From assembly GCA_930367205.1 (NCBI GenBank), contig OV884009.1:119797454-119861453 (forward strand): DNA of 64,000 bases, given 5' to 3'. This document shows, piece by piece, positions 41,901-52,654 of the stretch (positions are counted from its first letter, which is position 1; every line of letters begins with the position of its first letter). Both the position numbers and the translations under genes were made by a program. This DNA comes from Acanthosoma haemorrhoidale. Taxonomy: Eukaryota > Arthropoda > Insecta > Hemiptera > Acanthosomatidae. The notes beneath the pieces were generated by a model. It searched no databases and was not told the DNA's origin. It saw nothing but the letters and a program-made list of their open reading frames with translations.

Positions 41901-44900
41901 TACGTTACTCCATTGAGCAGACGAAAATAGTTTATCGAGATCCTCCTACCAATCCATACCCAACAAACCAGTTCCTGTATCATAGGGTCCTGGCTATTAG
42001 ACTTCAACCCCCCCCCCCCCAGATTCGCTTGATCGCACCTTTCTTTCCCTTCCTTCGAAATTTTCATATCCCGACTTCTCCACTTATTTACTCTTTACCA
42101 GTTTAATCTGGTTTAAGTGCTATCTCGCCATTAGAATCTGCATCCCATTAAAATTGTATGTATGTTGTACACCGATGATGCAAAAGTTTTTTATTTGGTT
42201 GTTTGTTTGTATCATATGTGTTTTAAATAATATTTCAGTTGCCAGTGGCCATTTTACTTAAACCTCACTCATTTGCAGACTTTGACTTGATGGCACCATC
42301 AGTGGCCGACGTGAAGACGGAGGTGAGAAGAGTGAACAAAGGCTACGGAAGGCATCGGATATTACAGACGGAGCTGTCTAAATCCATCAATGAGCTGCTC
42401 CTAATCTACAACCGGCAACGGCACCTCTACCAACACGCTGAACCGGAGAAGAAGTGCGATGTCTGCCTACAAGTAAGGAGAGAGAGTCTGTAAGAAAGGG
42501 CGAATAGGCGACTAGGTCAATGAACGATTCAATGAAATGAATAAAAAAACAACTTTATTCCGGAATTAAGCCCCCCTAGAATAGTTACATTAAACATAGT
42601 ATGTTATACTCGTACTTATTCTGCTGCCATTTAAAAAAATATAACAACACCCTAAAGAGTAAGTATGTTGATATAATAGAAAAATAGAATCTCAATTAGT
42701 TAGATTATTGTTAGAAATTAAATTATTGTCTTTTATGGACCCTCCCATCTATACATATACACCGAAAAAACACTGTTCTTTCAGCACACTGTACTTAAAC
42801 TACTTAGCTTTAATTGGACATTAAGAGATTGGAACGGAGAAGAACAGTAAGAAGGAATAAGAAATCAATACTAATATGAGCTGTTCACTTGTAAGTCCTT
42901 GTGCTAGTGAGCTTTCTGCCTCCTCGCTCTTTTATCCCTCAACTACACTGCCATGGCATGTTCTTCTTAATTTTGTTACCACACCCGTTTATACATTTTT
43001 TAAGTGATACGCCATGATAAAATGTTTATACTGCAGAAATATCATTATTAGAGTGTTATTATTTGACAGTACTTAAAAAAAAACATGTTTTTTTCAATAT
43101 TGTGGAGAAATGGAAAACGATTCTAGGTGGCAATGGGCTTAATGCCAACGAGGAAACTTATTTGAGTGAATCGTAGGATAAAATACTTAGCACCTCCGAT
43201 TCCCTATGTATCTCGCCAAACTTCAAATTCACCAGCTTCATTTTTCAACTAAGAACTTGTGTCAGCTACGATATCAAACTGACTTTCTATCATGAAACCA
43301 ATAGAATGAACTCAAAATAAGTATGTCAAGTATTCAATACTGTGTGTATATTGATTTATCTCGTCTATTTACGGATGTCCCATTTCTAATGAACTCAATG
43401 GTTTTTTTCGCCACTCAATCACACAGAATAGAAAATGTGTATGAGGGCGAACAAGGTTTATGCTAGGTAGATTTGCTGGACTAAATCTCATCTTTATTGT
43501 GCCCTGGGTAATAATTGATACTGGGGGTATTATGTATATAGGGGCTTTTAATGACCGATTTGTCATTGTTCATTTAATTGTTAATATTTTTATTTTTCTC
43601 CTGCTCAAGGGCTATTAAGCTTTTAAAATTACATTGGTGTAACATGTAATAATTGTATGTATTTTGTTGTTTAATTATCTTGTCTTTTGAGTAGTGTAAA
43701 GAACGCTAATAGCGATATTTATTACTAATAGATATAATAGATTTTCGTGGTTATTATTTTGATAAGTAATGATACTAGCTAATGTAATAATTATGTTGAA
43801 GAAAATATGTATTCACTATACTGTACACTGTAATGGTAATTTTATGCTGTTATTTATGTAGTTATTAGGAAAGGAAAAATATTTGAAAGATAATATCTTG
43901 CTTGTTAACCATTGATTGCTCTATTTGTATAGGGATTTTACCCTGTAAGTAAAATATATAATAATTGTATGAAATAATATATATTTCATTTAGAAAATAT
44001 TAGTATTCCATGTAAAAAGGACTATTAGCCCGTGAAGGTATAAGCCCTTCGCTGGATCTCATCAATGGGAGATAGTGGAACCCTTAGACGTACTGATTGA
44101 GCCCCATTTGCCTCTCTAGTAAATGAATCCAGCCAGCTTGTCTCTTGTCAGTTAATCCTAACGTGATCTCTCCTGGTTCGGTCAGATCCAAACTGTACTC
44201 AGCCAAGAAATCTCCTTCTAGTATGACCCAGCTTTCAATTTCGTGCATTAGAGTGGGTAGATAAACAGCTTTGCACATTTCCAGTTGAAATGTCTTTCTG
44301 CCTCTCTTTTCCCGATAGTGTTAATGCAAATATAGTATTGAATATCGTTGGAATTTTTAATGATACTTGATATCTTCTGATCGATGGTAATATCTTAAGT
44401 AGCTTCTCACCTCTATCTTTAGCAGTCTTAAAGGCTTACATACTATTTTTCCAAACATCCAAAATTACTTTTAATATAGCTTGAAAATTTCAGGTTGATA
44501 TGGCGCTTGCTAGGGGAAACTCGGCGGTCCCTGAATCACAGAAGCTGTGCACGATGGAGGACAAGGTGGAAATGTGCCCGAAATGTCCATCGGAATCATG
44601 CAAGATCACGGTTCTCCCCCACCACTTTGAACCACCCATGGCAATATGTAACCTCTGTTGTCGGGTTTTCTGTTCAGTCTGCGAACGTACCTACCACGGC
44701 CCCAAATGCACATTTCCAATTGAATGTTTGTATTTCATCATACTCTCTTATTTAATATTACATATATATTTCTTTTTAAATGGACTGTAAACTAATTTGT
44801 ATATTTTTAAGTTCACTTAAATGGGCGTACTATGTAAAGAAACAATATCCAGAGATATATGACTCGGAGTTACTTTATTTTGAAAATTATAGTAAAAAAT

Positions 44901-47553
44901 CTACATTTCCTTTTGTTAATAATTATTAACAAACTGGAGACTGGATAAAGAAAATAAGTGTTAGCATATAGTCTATCCCCAAGGTCTTGTATGTATTGGA
45001 TTCATAACAAGGACTGTGGGAAATAAATCACTGGAGCCGAAGGTAGGTGATTGATGAGGGCAACTTGCAAGTTACCTGAGCCTTTTGAGATTGGCTCTGT
45101 AGGCCTTCGGCGGAGAACCTTCAAATCGACCCCTAATCCGGACTAAAATTCACTAAGAGGCGACCTCTATTAAGATTAGAATGTACTAACAGGTAGAGTC
45201 AGTCTAAGTTGAGTTTACCGAGAGAGCTCACGCACACTTCCCCCTTCACGGTGACAACCTTATTCCCCTTCTTTTGTTATTATACTTTTGCTTACTTCTA
45301 GTGTTGGGTTTTTATTAAGTATTTTTTCATTTTAATTATCATCAGTAAACATGAAAAATCTATCTAGATGTTTTGTTATTTCATATTCTTATTTATTTGT
45401 AAAATGACAGAAAAATGTTCTGTTTTTAACTTTTGTAAGTAATTGGAATTTAAAAATAATACTTATTGAATTGATTTATTTGCCCGATTTTTTTTCAATC
45501 ATAAATTAAAATCAAATTTATAATAATAAATAATAATTTATTCCATTTTATTCAGTTCTAAAAAAAAAATCTTGTATTTATTCACTAATTACCAATTGGT
45601 AAAGAGAAACTCTCTAGAGAAAAATTGATTTTTTTTTTAAATTCATGTTTGTATTAAAGATAATTAATTCATATTAAGGGAAGTCATGAAAAATTGATTC
45701 TAGATTCTTTTAAAGAGAGTATACTCTGTATCTAATAATCCATTATCTTCATTTGAATCAGAATCTGTTCCACTTTCAGATCTTCTGAGCAACGCAATGA
45801 AATAATAAATTGTTCATCAAATCATCAGCTAAGCCTTCAATTTTTCGATATACATTTTCACATAACAAAGAATGGCTACACACTTTTTCCAATCATCTGG
45901 GCTACCTATCGCACCTCTCCTATATTAAATAAGATACTTTTTCCATTTTCTCTTCCATATTATTTTTTCCAACTTAATCTTTTACATTGGCCCATATTTT
46001 TTCGATTGGATTTAATTCTGGATGATATGGTGGGAATCTAAGGACGTCGAACTTGGATTCTTTCAAAATTCCACAAAATAAAATTAATCATGCAAATCCT
46101 TTTCGTGATGAGTTCGTACAACTCAGTCTTAATAAACCTTTCTGAAAAAAAAGCTATTTTTTATTTTTCAGCCATTAAATCATTTCCTGTTTTTTCGAGT
46201 TTGATGTCGTCGCTTTTTCTAATAATTTATTATTCGTCATCGGAAGCATTGTCAACTACGAAAACAGCTCTTGTTGGTAAATTTGGCATAATTTGTCACG
46301 CGACCATTTTTCGTAATTCGTTGCTTTCATACAGTCACCACTTTTTAGGCGGGATTGAAAAGTTAATAGGTCCCCTGAGATGAAACCGTTTTCAGACCCT
46401 GCATGAACAATTACTAATCGTTATCAATTATTCCTTATTATTATCAATCTTATTCCCTTGTTAATATTGCTTTAATGCCATGTCTCAGTTCCATCGCTCA
46501 TGATGATTTTTTTTTATGTGTTTAATGAACGTATTTTTCATCTGAGTAAACAATGGGACGACTTTATTTTAGGTATTTAGTTATGTGGTTCAGGTATTTT
46601 TTCTTTTGAGGTGAATATCATGTATCTTTACTCGAGATTTTCTGTCAGCTCCATATTTCGCCTATTTGAAACCTAAATTAAGAAGTGTCCTTATCTTCAC
46701 TGAAATTAATTTATGCATTTTCTCTTATTGTTTTGCGAAATTTCCTTCAATGACGGTAGTTTTTTATGTGTTATGTGGAAGTTATGCATTAATCTGTGAA
46801 TGGTTTCTTTATCAAAGCTTTCAATATTTACTTTTGGTTTATTTTTGTGCCGTGTCTTGGCTGGAGTTTGAAAACTCGGTTTCACCCCTCTCTACAGCTT
46901 CATTTGCTTGTAGTGTTTTTCTCAGGGTGTGTTCCGAGATAGCAGTAGCTTGGGAAACCCTTTTCATAACAGAAGGAACATTGATGGGCACATTCTCAGC
47001 CCCTGGTTATCATAAATTTTAATACGTTCTTAGTCTGAGAATGAACTGCTTTACCTCTTCTCAGTTTATTTGACATGAAATGAAGTTTTTTAACAAACTG
47101 TTAGAAATTAACTGTATAAAAAAGCTGTTGGATATTACCCTGATAAAGATAGTTTTAAAGAAAAATGTTTTATTGCTACGTTCTACAAGCTACAGATGTA
47201 TATCTGAAAAAGGGAGCAACTCCCATGAGTGGAGAGGATTGGTGGGCTAGTGCGCATCTCTGCCCCCAATATCTCACCGGCAAACTCAAGTTAGACAGGC
47301 TCTAACATAAATCCCCAACGGCATTGAAGCTTGAGCGTCTCATATGAAGCTTGAAAATTGTAATACATTACTTTAATTACTAATACATTAAATGCAACTA
47401 ATCAAAGTATATTTTACAGTTACAGATAGAGAAGTGAACAATAAAGAATTGGATCTGTCACTAGAATGCAACTCGTGGAAAGATAGCCCTTGTACTATTT
47501 CATATGAGGATGATGATGATGATGATGATAGAATACTAATTGAGGTGGACTAA
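35812..47553 (+). CDS. RNF14-like RWD/IBR protein lacking most of RING1 and RING2
   Basis: Six GT-AG exons join in frame: 35812-35977, 36988-37127, 38231-38369, 42279-42472, 44494-44725, 47420-47553 (1005 bases, 334 residues plus TAA). Exons 1-3 encode an N-terminal RWD domain (residues 1-148; LPPIQLFFQLPADYP and RKKNVIYGWTQLLRES match its conserved core). Exon 4 gives a helical linker and the first CxxC of a RING (KKCDVCLQ, near 213). Exon 5 gives an IBR zinc domain (CPKC..C, CNLCCRVFCSVCERTYHGPKC, near 241-285). Exon 6 ends in a D-rich acidic tail. RNF14 proteins are RWD plus RING1-IBR-RING2 ubiquitin ligases of about 470 residues; RING2 carries the catalytic Cys. Here RING1 stops after two ligands and RING2 is absent, so ligase activity is unlikely unless exons were missed. 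It could be a regulatory paralogue or a decaying copy. Confidence 0.7.
35978..36987. other. RNF14-like intron 1
   Basis: AT-rich, with no transposon domain or extra exon recognised. Confidence 0.5.
36988..37127 (+). CDS. RNF14-like exon 2
   Basis: Acceptor GAATTTGCAG, donor ACCAG|GTAATG, phase 1 to 0. Encodes the RWD core with LPPIQLFFQLPADYPSQSMP. The donor is also the first base of an 84-bp minisatellite. Confidence 0.75.
37128..37547. repeat. 84-bp minisatellite, five units, starting at the exon-2 donor
   Basis: Units begin at 37128, 37212, 37296, 37380 and 37464; a sixth partial start lies at 37548. Each unit ends with TATAACCAG, the same as the exon end, so the donor CCAG|GTAATG is recreated at 37212 and 37296. 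Units at 37380 and 37464 have CCAG|ATAATG and lose the GT. Units differ by only one or two bases. The long reverse frame across the array is an artefact of the unit being 28 codons. Confidence 0.9.
37548..38230. other. rest of RNF14-like intron 2
   Basis: Decayed repeat-like units (AATATAACCAGTTAATGGA) to about 37690, then plain AT-rich intron. Confidence 0.45.
38231..38369 (+). CDS. RNF14-like exon 3
   Basis: Acceptor TTGCATTTAG, donor ACAG|GTAAGA, phase 0 to 1. Encodes the last RWD helices (TLTRAMNRFW, YGWTQLLRESAL). Confidence 0.7.
38471..38475. repeat. left target-site duplication of the copia element
   Basis: ATGAC, repeated at 41746-41750. Confidence 0.8.
38476..38690 (+). repeat. 5' LTR of the copia element
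   Basis: Starts TGTTGTTGATAATTCC and ends CATTACAAAA, immediately before the primer-binding site. Confidence 0.9.
38691..38704 (+). other. copia primer-binding site
   Basis: GGTTATGGGCCCAG is complementary to the anticodon arm of initiator tRNA-Met. Copia of Drosophila uses a half-tRNA primer of this type. Confidence 0.8.
38842..39566 (+). pseudogene. copia Gag, frameshifted
   Basis: The ATG at 38842 starts MAGATNILLGIKPFDGANF with the copia Gag FDGxNFxxW motif. The frame hits TGA at 38956-38958 because of a one-base slip near 38947-38949. The correct frame then continues HVLTEEAP through the Gag core (AKEMFDALSSTYEKK) to a CCHC knuckle (CYYCKQQGHMKNNC) and stops at 39566. Gag packages the RNA in the cytoplasmic particle. 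Confidence 0.8.
39545..41500 (+). pseudogene. copia Pol remnant: integrase end, reverse transcriptase, RNase H
   Basis: After a junction near 39556 the frame begins in the C-terminal part of integrase (KVFGCPAYSHIH, RSKRLFLVGFCENGYRLW), so protease and the integrase DDE core are deleted. RT follows: WIFTSKIVDG, KARLVARGYQQ, QLDVRSAFLK, ALYGLRQSPKTW and an IWVDDFLIF box (WVDD in place of the usual YVDD). RNase H carries YVDANFAHD, STTEAEFYALGD, EDNQGIIKIA and KHYDIKYNYV. It is open for 651 codons. The junction falls at AT-rich AAATTAAGAAAATAAAAG. Confidence 0.85.
41531..41745 (+). repeat. 3' LTR of the copia element
   Basis: Same 215 bp as the 5' LTR with one substitution. ATGAC follows at 41746-41750. 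Confidence 0.9.
41751..42278. other. end of RNF14-like intron 3
   Basis: A C run at 42008-42020. No exon before the acceptor at 42278; an earlier AG (TATTTCAG at about 42238) is an alternative acceptor. Confidence 0.4.
42279..42472 (+). CDS. RNF14-like exon 4
   Basis: Acceptor CTCATTTGCAG, donor CTACAA|GTAAGG, phase 1 to 0. The linker helix (KSINELLLIYNRQRHLY) precedes CDVC, the first zinc ligands of RING1. The exon ends there. Confidence 0.65.
42473..44083. other. RNF14-like intron 4, no RING exon seen
   Basis: I looked for a phase-0 to phase-0 exon with RING Cys/His spacing on + and found none. A reverse frame at 43566-43369 has no motif. Confidence 0.45.
44084..44305 (-). other. unrecognised coding-like stretch antisense in intron 4
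   Basis: The reverse strand is open from about 44305 (REKRGRKTFQLEMCKAVY) through LPTLMHEIESWVILEGDF and LTEPGEITLGLTDKRQAGWI to a stop at 44084. The composition is protein-like and unlike the AT-rich intron. It could be a piece of a transposon polyprotein or a nested antisense exon. Family not recognised. Confidence 0.3.
44494..44725 (+). CDS. RNF14-like exon 5 (IBR)
   Basis: Acceptor GAAAATTTCAG, donor TTGAAT|GTTTGT, phase 0 to 1. Carries all the Cys/His spacing of an IBR domain. It starts VDMALARGN and does not supply the rest of RING1. Confidence 0.7.
44726..45740. other. RNF14-like intron 5, first part
   Basis: No gene seen. 45000-45240 is GC-richer and may be an old repeat. Confidence 0.4.
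45760..47040 (-). pseudogene. Tc1/mariner-like transposase relic
   Basis: Reading the minus strand from about 47030: a helix-turn-helix-like stretch (VPSVMKRVSQATAISEHTLR), then a long decayed middle, LPTRAVFVVDNASDDE near 46260 (the second catalytic Asp region), and RFPPYHPELNPIEKIWANVK near 46000 (the third catalytic acidic region with the PxxxPxLNPIE signature). Stops and frame changes separate them. No terminal inverted repeats identified. It lies in intron 5 of the RNF14-like gene, antisense. Confidence 0.7.
47041..47419. other. end of RNF14-like intron 5
   Basis: Nothing recognised apart from the acceptor at 47419. Confidence 0.4.
47420..47553 (+). CDS. RNF14-like exon 6 (terminal)
   Basis: Acceptor ATATTTTACAG, phase 1. 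Encodes TDREVNNKELDLSLECNSW, then an EDDDDDDDR acidic stretch and TAA at 47551. The acidic end resembles that of RNF14 proteins, but RING2 is missing before it. Weakest exon of the model. Confidence 0.5.
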
Positions 47554-48599
47554 TTAAGGATCGTCTCAGTAAAAATATAGAGTGAGTGTAAATTATTTCT
47601 TAATTTAGTTGCCTATAACATTAATAACAATTACTATATCATTTATTTTGTTTTCAGACTATTAACGAGGAAGTTATCCAAGTTGTGCCGTGTGCGCCCC
47701 CCCCCCTCTGCCTTGTCCTATCTATAAAGTTGCGTGGGCAGCCACTCCAAGTACATCTGTAGCCCAATTTTAAATTATTTTTACCAAATAGATTTTCTTA
47801 ATTTCTGTCAAAACCATTGTATACGTACACTTTTTAGTACTGATAAACCGAAATGAATGTTACAATATTTAGGGAAATGGGTTCAAACATTTATTAAAAC
47901 CCTATTTTAAAATTGTACTCGTATACCACAAGTAAGGTAACTTCTTTCCTTGGATTGCTATTAAAATTCAATATAGAAACTATTTAGTATAATGAAAGCC
48001 TAATTATTTACATTTGATCCTATGTGCCAAGGTAGATCCATAAATGAGGACGGGTTCGAGAAGGGTTTCTGTGTTCTCATGGCCGTTGCTTCTTAATTGA
48101 CGCTGAAGAGTGAAATAAGATGGCTAAATACGTTGCCCTATTTCATGATGGATCCTATTCTTGAATACTAATATATCGAGATACAATGTAATAACTTGAT
48201 GACTAATTCAATGATAAGCTGCCCCAATATCCCATTCCCTATATCTTGGTACACAGATACTTTGTTGAGCAGCCATTCCTCTATTGCAACAAGGACATCC
48301 TATAGCTATCACCCAATATGATCCAGGTGTTGAGCAGATTCAAGGAGAGTATAGGCACGTCTCAAGTGCGCCTTCGCTGCTTTTTCCAGGCACAACTTAA
48401 ATGGCATGAAAGGCTTTTTTCTTGCACTTGTCATAGTGCCAAAACACCTTCACAACCTTCTATGCTTTCTTAAAACCTATTGTCATTTCACACACTAGCT
48501 TTCTGTAAATGTTCATAACCACCATCGCCGCCAATGTTTTTTTTTCTTTGTATTCACATTTGGTGTGTGATGGGTTTTTCTATTCCAAATACAGGCGTT
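47554..48599. other. 3' flank of the RNF14-like gene
   Basis: No nearby AATAAA can be assigned with confidence. A C run occurs around 47696-47706. No other gene seen. Confidence 0.35.
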
Positions 48600-49110
48600 T
48601 TTCTATCCGTAAATCGATAAAGATATTCTTTAGATTAATTAATTATTAGAGAGCTGTAATGTTTAAATAGTTCCATTGGTATGTTATCAGTACTTAGTGA
48701 ATTGTTGATGCCTTTTCTCCACTACACTCTATCCCACTCCAGTGGCATTTTTTCACCGACGATGGTGTGCTGGGGAGGGGGGGGGGGTTTGCCTTCATTG
48801 ACTATTTAAAAGAAACTTTTTCTAGCATTTTCTGAAAGAGGCATCTATCTCTTTTTATGCTTTGTTTTCTCATCGTCTCTTCTTCCTTCGTAGGTGGGCG
48901 TGTTTTTCGCATTTCCTCGTGAGCCACTGGTGAATCATCGGTCTATCATGACCGAGCTGGTGAATGAGAGTATTCTTTGTATCATGCTTCAATAGATCTT
49001 ATTTTTTCTCTCAATGAGAGCAAGACTTTCCTCATCAAATCGTGGGTTTTGTCTTTGATTGTCCTAGAATCTACTTCGCAGTCTGTTATTTTGCATTAAA
49101 TATAATATCA
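48600..49110 (-). pseudogene. possible decayed LINE ORF2
   Basis: Minus-strand fragments PRFDEESLALIERKNKIY (about 49050) and NSLSTDNIPMELFKHY (about 48690) resemble the linker between endonuclease and RT and the first RT block of LINE ORF2. Everything between is in broken frames. Confidence 0.35.
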
Positions 49111-51467
49111 ATCAAAAGTTGAAATTCATTTCCAGCTCAATTTTTTAGCTTGCAAGCCATGATCTTTGAAAAGCTCTGACATACATTCCTATTCTCAAGT
49201 TGTTTGACCAGGAATCTTTCTGTTTTTTTTCTGACATTGGCCTTTTATTAATGATATTCTGGCTCTTATATTCTCTTTGGAACTTGTTAGAATCTATATT
49301 AGCTTCGCGATAAGTTCTTAGTTAGATATTATGTGTACTTATAAGAACATGGTCAATCAGCGAAATGGTAACTTGTATATATAGTCCAAATTTGTGCCAC
49401 AAAACTCTTTTGTTGACCAGTAGTATGCTTGCATGTGTGGGAAACAGGCACTTAAAGCAGTTAGGCCCTTTGATTAAGAATACCTAATCATCATTTTCCC
49501 ATTGGCCTGCCAATAGCTGGTCAATACATGGCCTCTTAACCGATCAGTGCACTGTTTCCAAGCAAAATCTTTACGTCGAATTATTAACTTCAGGCATTCG
49601 TCAAGGGATTTTCCCTGCATGTCATTAAGTACATCCTTTTTATCATCGGCATGAACACATATGATTTCGATATGATAAGTTAAGTCCAGGCGCCGCTAGT
49701 GCCCAGCCTTAATCCCCAAACATATGTTATCTGTATATATGTTTACATGTAATACCGATAGATAGAGATATCTGGGAATAAATAAAGCAGTCTTGTAACA
49801 ACGTTCTACGTGTTCTTATTACCAACCTTTCTTAGATTGTAATTCAATAAACATTAACTGATATATCAGATGATATCGTTGTACGTCACCTTTAAGCGAA
49901 ATTTACAGAATCTCGAGCTTATTGGTTTAAATCCTATTACCAACTGTGAGAATTTGGATATAACAATAATTTTTGTCTCAAATGCAGGCGGTCTTCACAA
50001 CAACAGTATGTATTCAATTGTTCTTTCTTAAGCTACCTTTTCCGGTGAAGGTGATTTCTTGGATGGTGGCAATGTTTATGGCATGACTTGTCAAGTTATT
50101 AAGAACATCAGGTATAAGATGTATTTATAGTGGTCCTGGTCTGTGGCGATAACACATTGCAAGATGTCTACCAGGTTATTCCCTTTGTACCAGCCCGGGC
50201 AATGTTTGTAGGGAATCCCGGGTTGGCTTCCTAGAAGAGGTGGCCCTAGGTTGTGACTTAGTACTCAGGAGCTGACAAGTTCACTAAGGTACGCATGTGG
50301 GGATACAAATCGTGAATAACAAAAAAAGATAAATTTCATTTCTGTTGGAGAATATTTCGGAGAGATGCTGTTTCCTTCCTCCCAAAGATCTACAGAAAGG
50401 TGTACACCTCCACCAACTCTTTTCTTTGCCCCCCTACTTTATGTCTATTTTTTTCAGTGGTTTCATTTCATGCTTAGTTGAATTTCTTACTTATTTACAT
50501 TTCTGAATAACGCCTTTTAGTGAAATAACAACAATGGCATAATCTAAATGCGATTGGGGAGTGGGGAGCAACAGAGGATGAGGCCCCGCCCACTGATAAC
50601 ATCGCTGAGTGGATTGGACACCGTTGGATTCATCCCCTTATGGTGATGGCGGCACATTACTCGCCTCCCTCTTAAGTTAAGTAATGATTGTAATCGATTA
50701 ATAATTGGATAGGTAGTCATTGGAATCCACTGTGATAGGTAAACAATTGTTTTTATAGATTGTTTAAATAGGAATATCTATTCACAGCTGCCCTTGTGAG
50801 GTAAATAGTGATCTATAAGGTTTATCCCACTAAATAATTTTACAGGCCTCAAACTGGGGATGGTGCACTCACGATCCTATCTCTGGACCTCCTACAAGTA
50901 TTTCAACCTGCGGTAGAAACTCTCCCGGCTAATTCTCCTATCGTCATTTCTTTGCTCTGATTATCTCGACCAATAGAACTGAATATAATCTTTGAAGGGA
51001 ATCTATTAGAGGACTAGGGGATTTGCTCCTGTGAGTCAATTTAGCTACTTATAAACGAGAAAAGAATCAATTAAGCTTTGTAAATAGTTTCAAAATAGAG
51101 GAATAGGCCAACATTGTATATGTAAAGTAAGCCAACGTGGTTATAATTTAAATTGAGAGTAAGCCTTTCTATACAGTAGTAAGAGAATAAAATAATAGTT
51201 TAATATAATTACTGAGGTGGGTTGACCAGTGCAATGAACCCAAGTGCAGTGGAATTCGCACATCACAGGATACGACCCCCCCCCCCCCCCCCGTACCTGA
51301 TTCACACGATCCATTCATTCCTATCCAATAGACCATTCGATATCCAAATAAATACACTACCTCCAGTAATTATAACCTTCACAGAACCTATCAACTGGAA
51401 AACTAACAAAGAAAAAAAAATCATCTACAAAATGTTCCCATATTTTAACAAAAATCACAGTTAAGTC
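49111..51467. other. no recognisable gene
   Basis: Mixed AT-rich sequence. A run of 17 C at 51276-51292. The frames at 51169-51464 flank this run and are not convincing. Confidence 0.4.
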
Positions 51468-52200
51468 CCTAGAACAACCATCAATCAATCATTAGGACCA
51501 CACATGACCTGTTCTTCACCAGTATGTTCCACTTGCAAAACCAACTACAGAAAACTTGAAAGGATCCAAAAGCTAGGAACGCGTATGATCAATAACTGCC
51601 CTCGCTACACAAAAATAACCACAATGCTCAACCACTTACAACCACCCACAGTTCAAGAATAAGTCCCTTCTCAAACTGAATCATATTTAAGCAAAACAAT
51701 AGCTTCCGAAATTCCTTTAAACGGAATATTGTTAATTACAGCAAATATTTTATCAAGAAATGCTCACAAAAGAACTAACATGTGTTACTAAATTTTCCAA
51801 TTAGAGAAGGGATTCCATAATCCAAGTATGAAATAGGTTAAATATATTTCATATACAAAAAGAAACTTCTGATAAGTAAATAAAAATCTTCCTTACGATT
51901 ACCTTAAAAAATTATTATAATTTAATTTGTTAATATTTTTTTTATATTTGTAAGCCTTGTTTGGCTTGTAAACACTTTTATTTAGTTTGTAAACAGTTTT
52001 TAATTCATTTTTAAATAAGGGTTTTTACCCTTGAGAAGGTTTTTATTTGATTTCCCCTATATATATGATGATCATGTTATAGCCAATCGAATAGCCATGC
52101 GAAGGATATCAGAACATGAAATAACAATTTAGTCACTGAAGATGTACTATAATTAAATTGTGATATTTAATTATATATTTCTATCTGCAATAGAATACTG
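51468..52200 (+). mobile_element. 5'-truncated LINE 3' end, copy 2
   Basis: Matches 34295-34565 almost exactly, including the RT tail KLERIQKLGTRMINNC. It then gives the uninterrupted AATTACAGCAAATATTT site and a diverged 3' UTR to about 52200. Confidence 0.6.
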
Positions 52201-52405
52201 TGTTAATAAACACATAGCTTTTATTTATTTTTTTATATTATATATTATTATTATTTAGTTACTTGAATTACGTATTATTATTGACCAGCCCTAAGGAAGA
52301 GGGATTGCTTTCATTCAATTACGGGTCTATCAGAGCAAGCGCTCATAGAATTCAATCAGTCTAAAATTTCAAAGGTACGTTTGAAAATAGCTCCAGATGT
52401 GCTGG

Positions 52406-52654
52406 TTAGTCTTTGTTAAGTTCTCTGAGTGCCTTGGTACCAGTATCTCGACACTTAGGAAATATTGGTTCGTATAAACAACATTTAAGTATACACCAGG
52501 GAGATTGTGTGAGAGGTTTAAGTAAAGACGATGATATTGAGTAGGCCCGGTCTCGCAAAAAAAATCTGACTCGGCCTTCCACCAGAGCTTTGGTTGAGGT
52601 CACTGTACCCCTTGCTTCAATGTATTTCTCACCCCTAAGCAAATATTTAGGCAT
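52406..52654 (-). pseudogene. possible PIF/Harbinger-like transposase fragment
   Basis: An 82-codon frame with FFLRDRAYSISSSLLKPLTQ resembles the (G)DxxYxLxxWLLxPL block of Harbinger nucleases. Nothing else of the family is seen. Low confidence. Confidence 0.25.
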
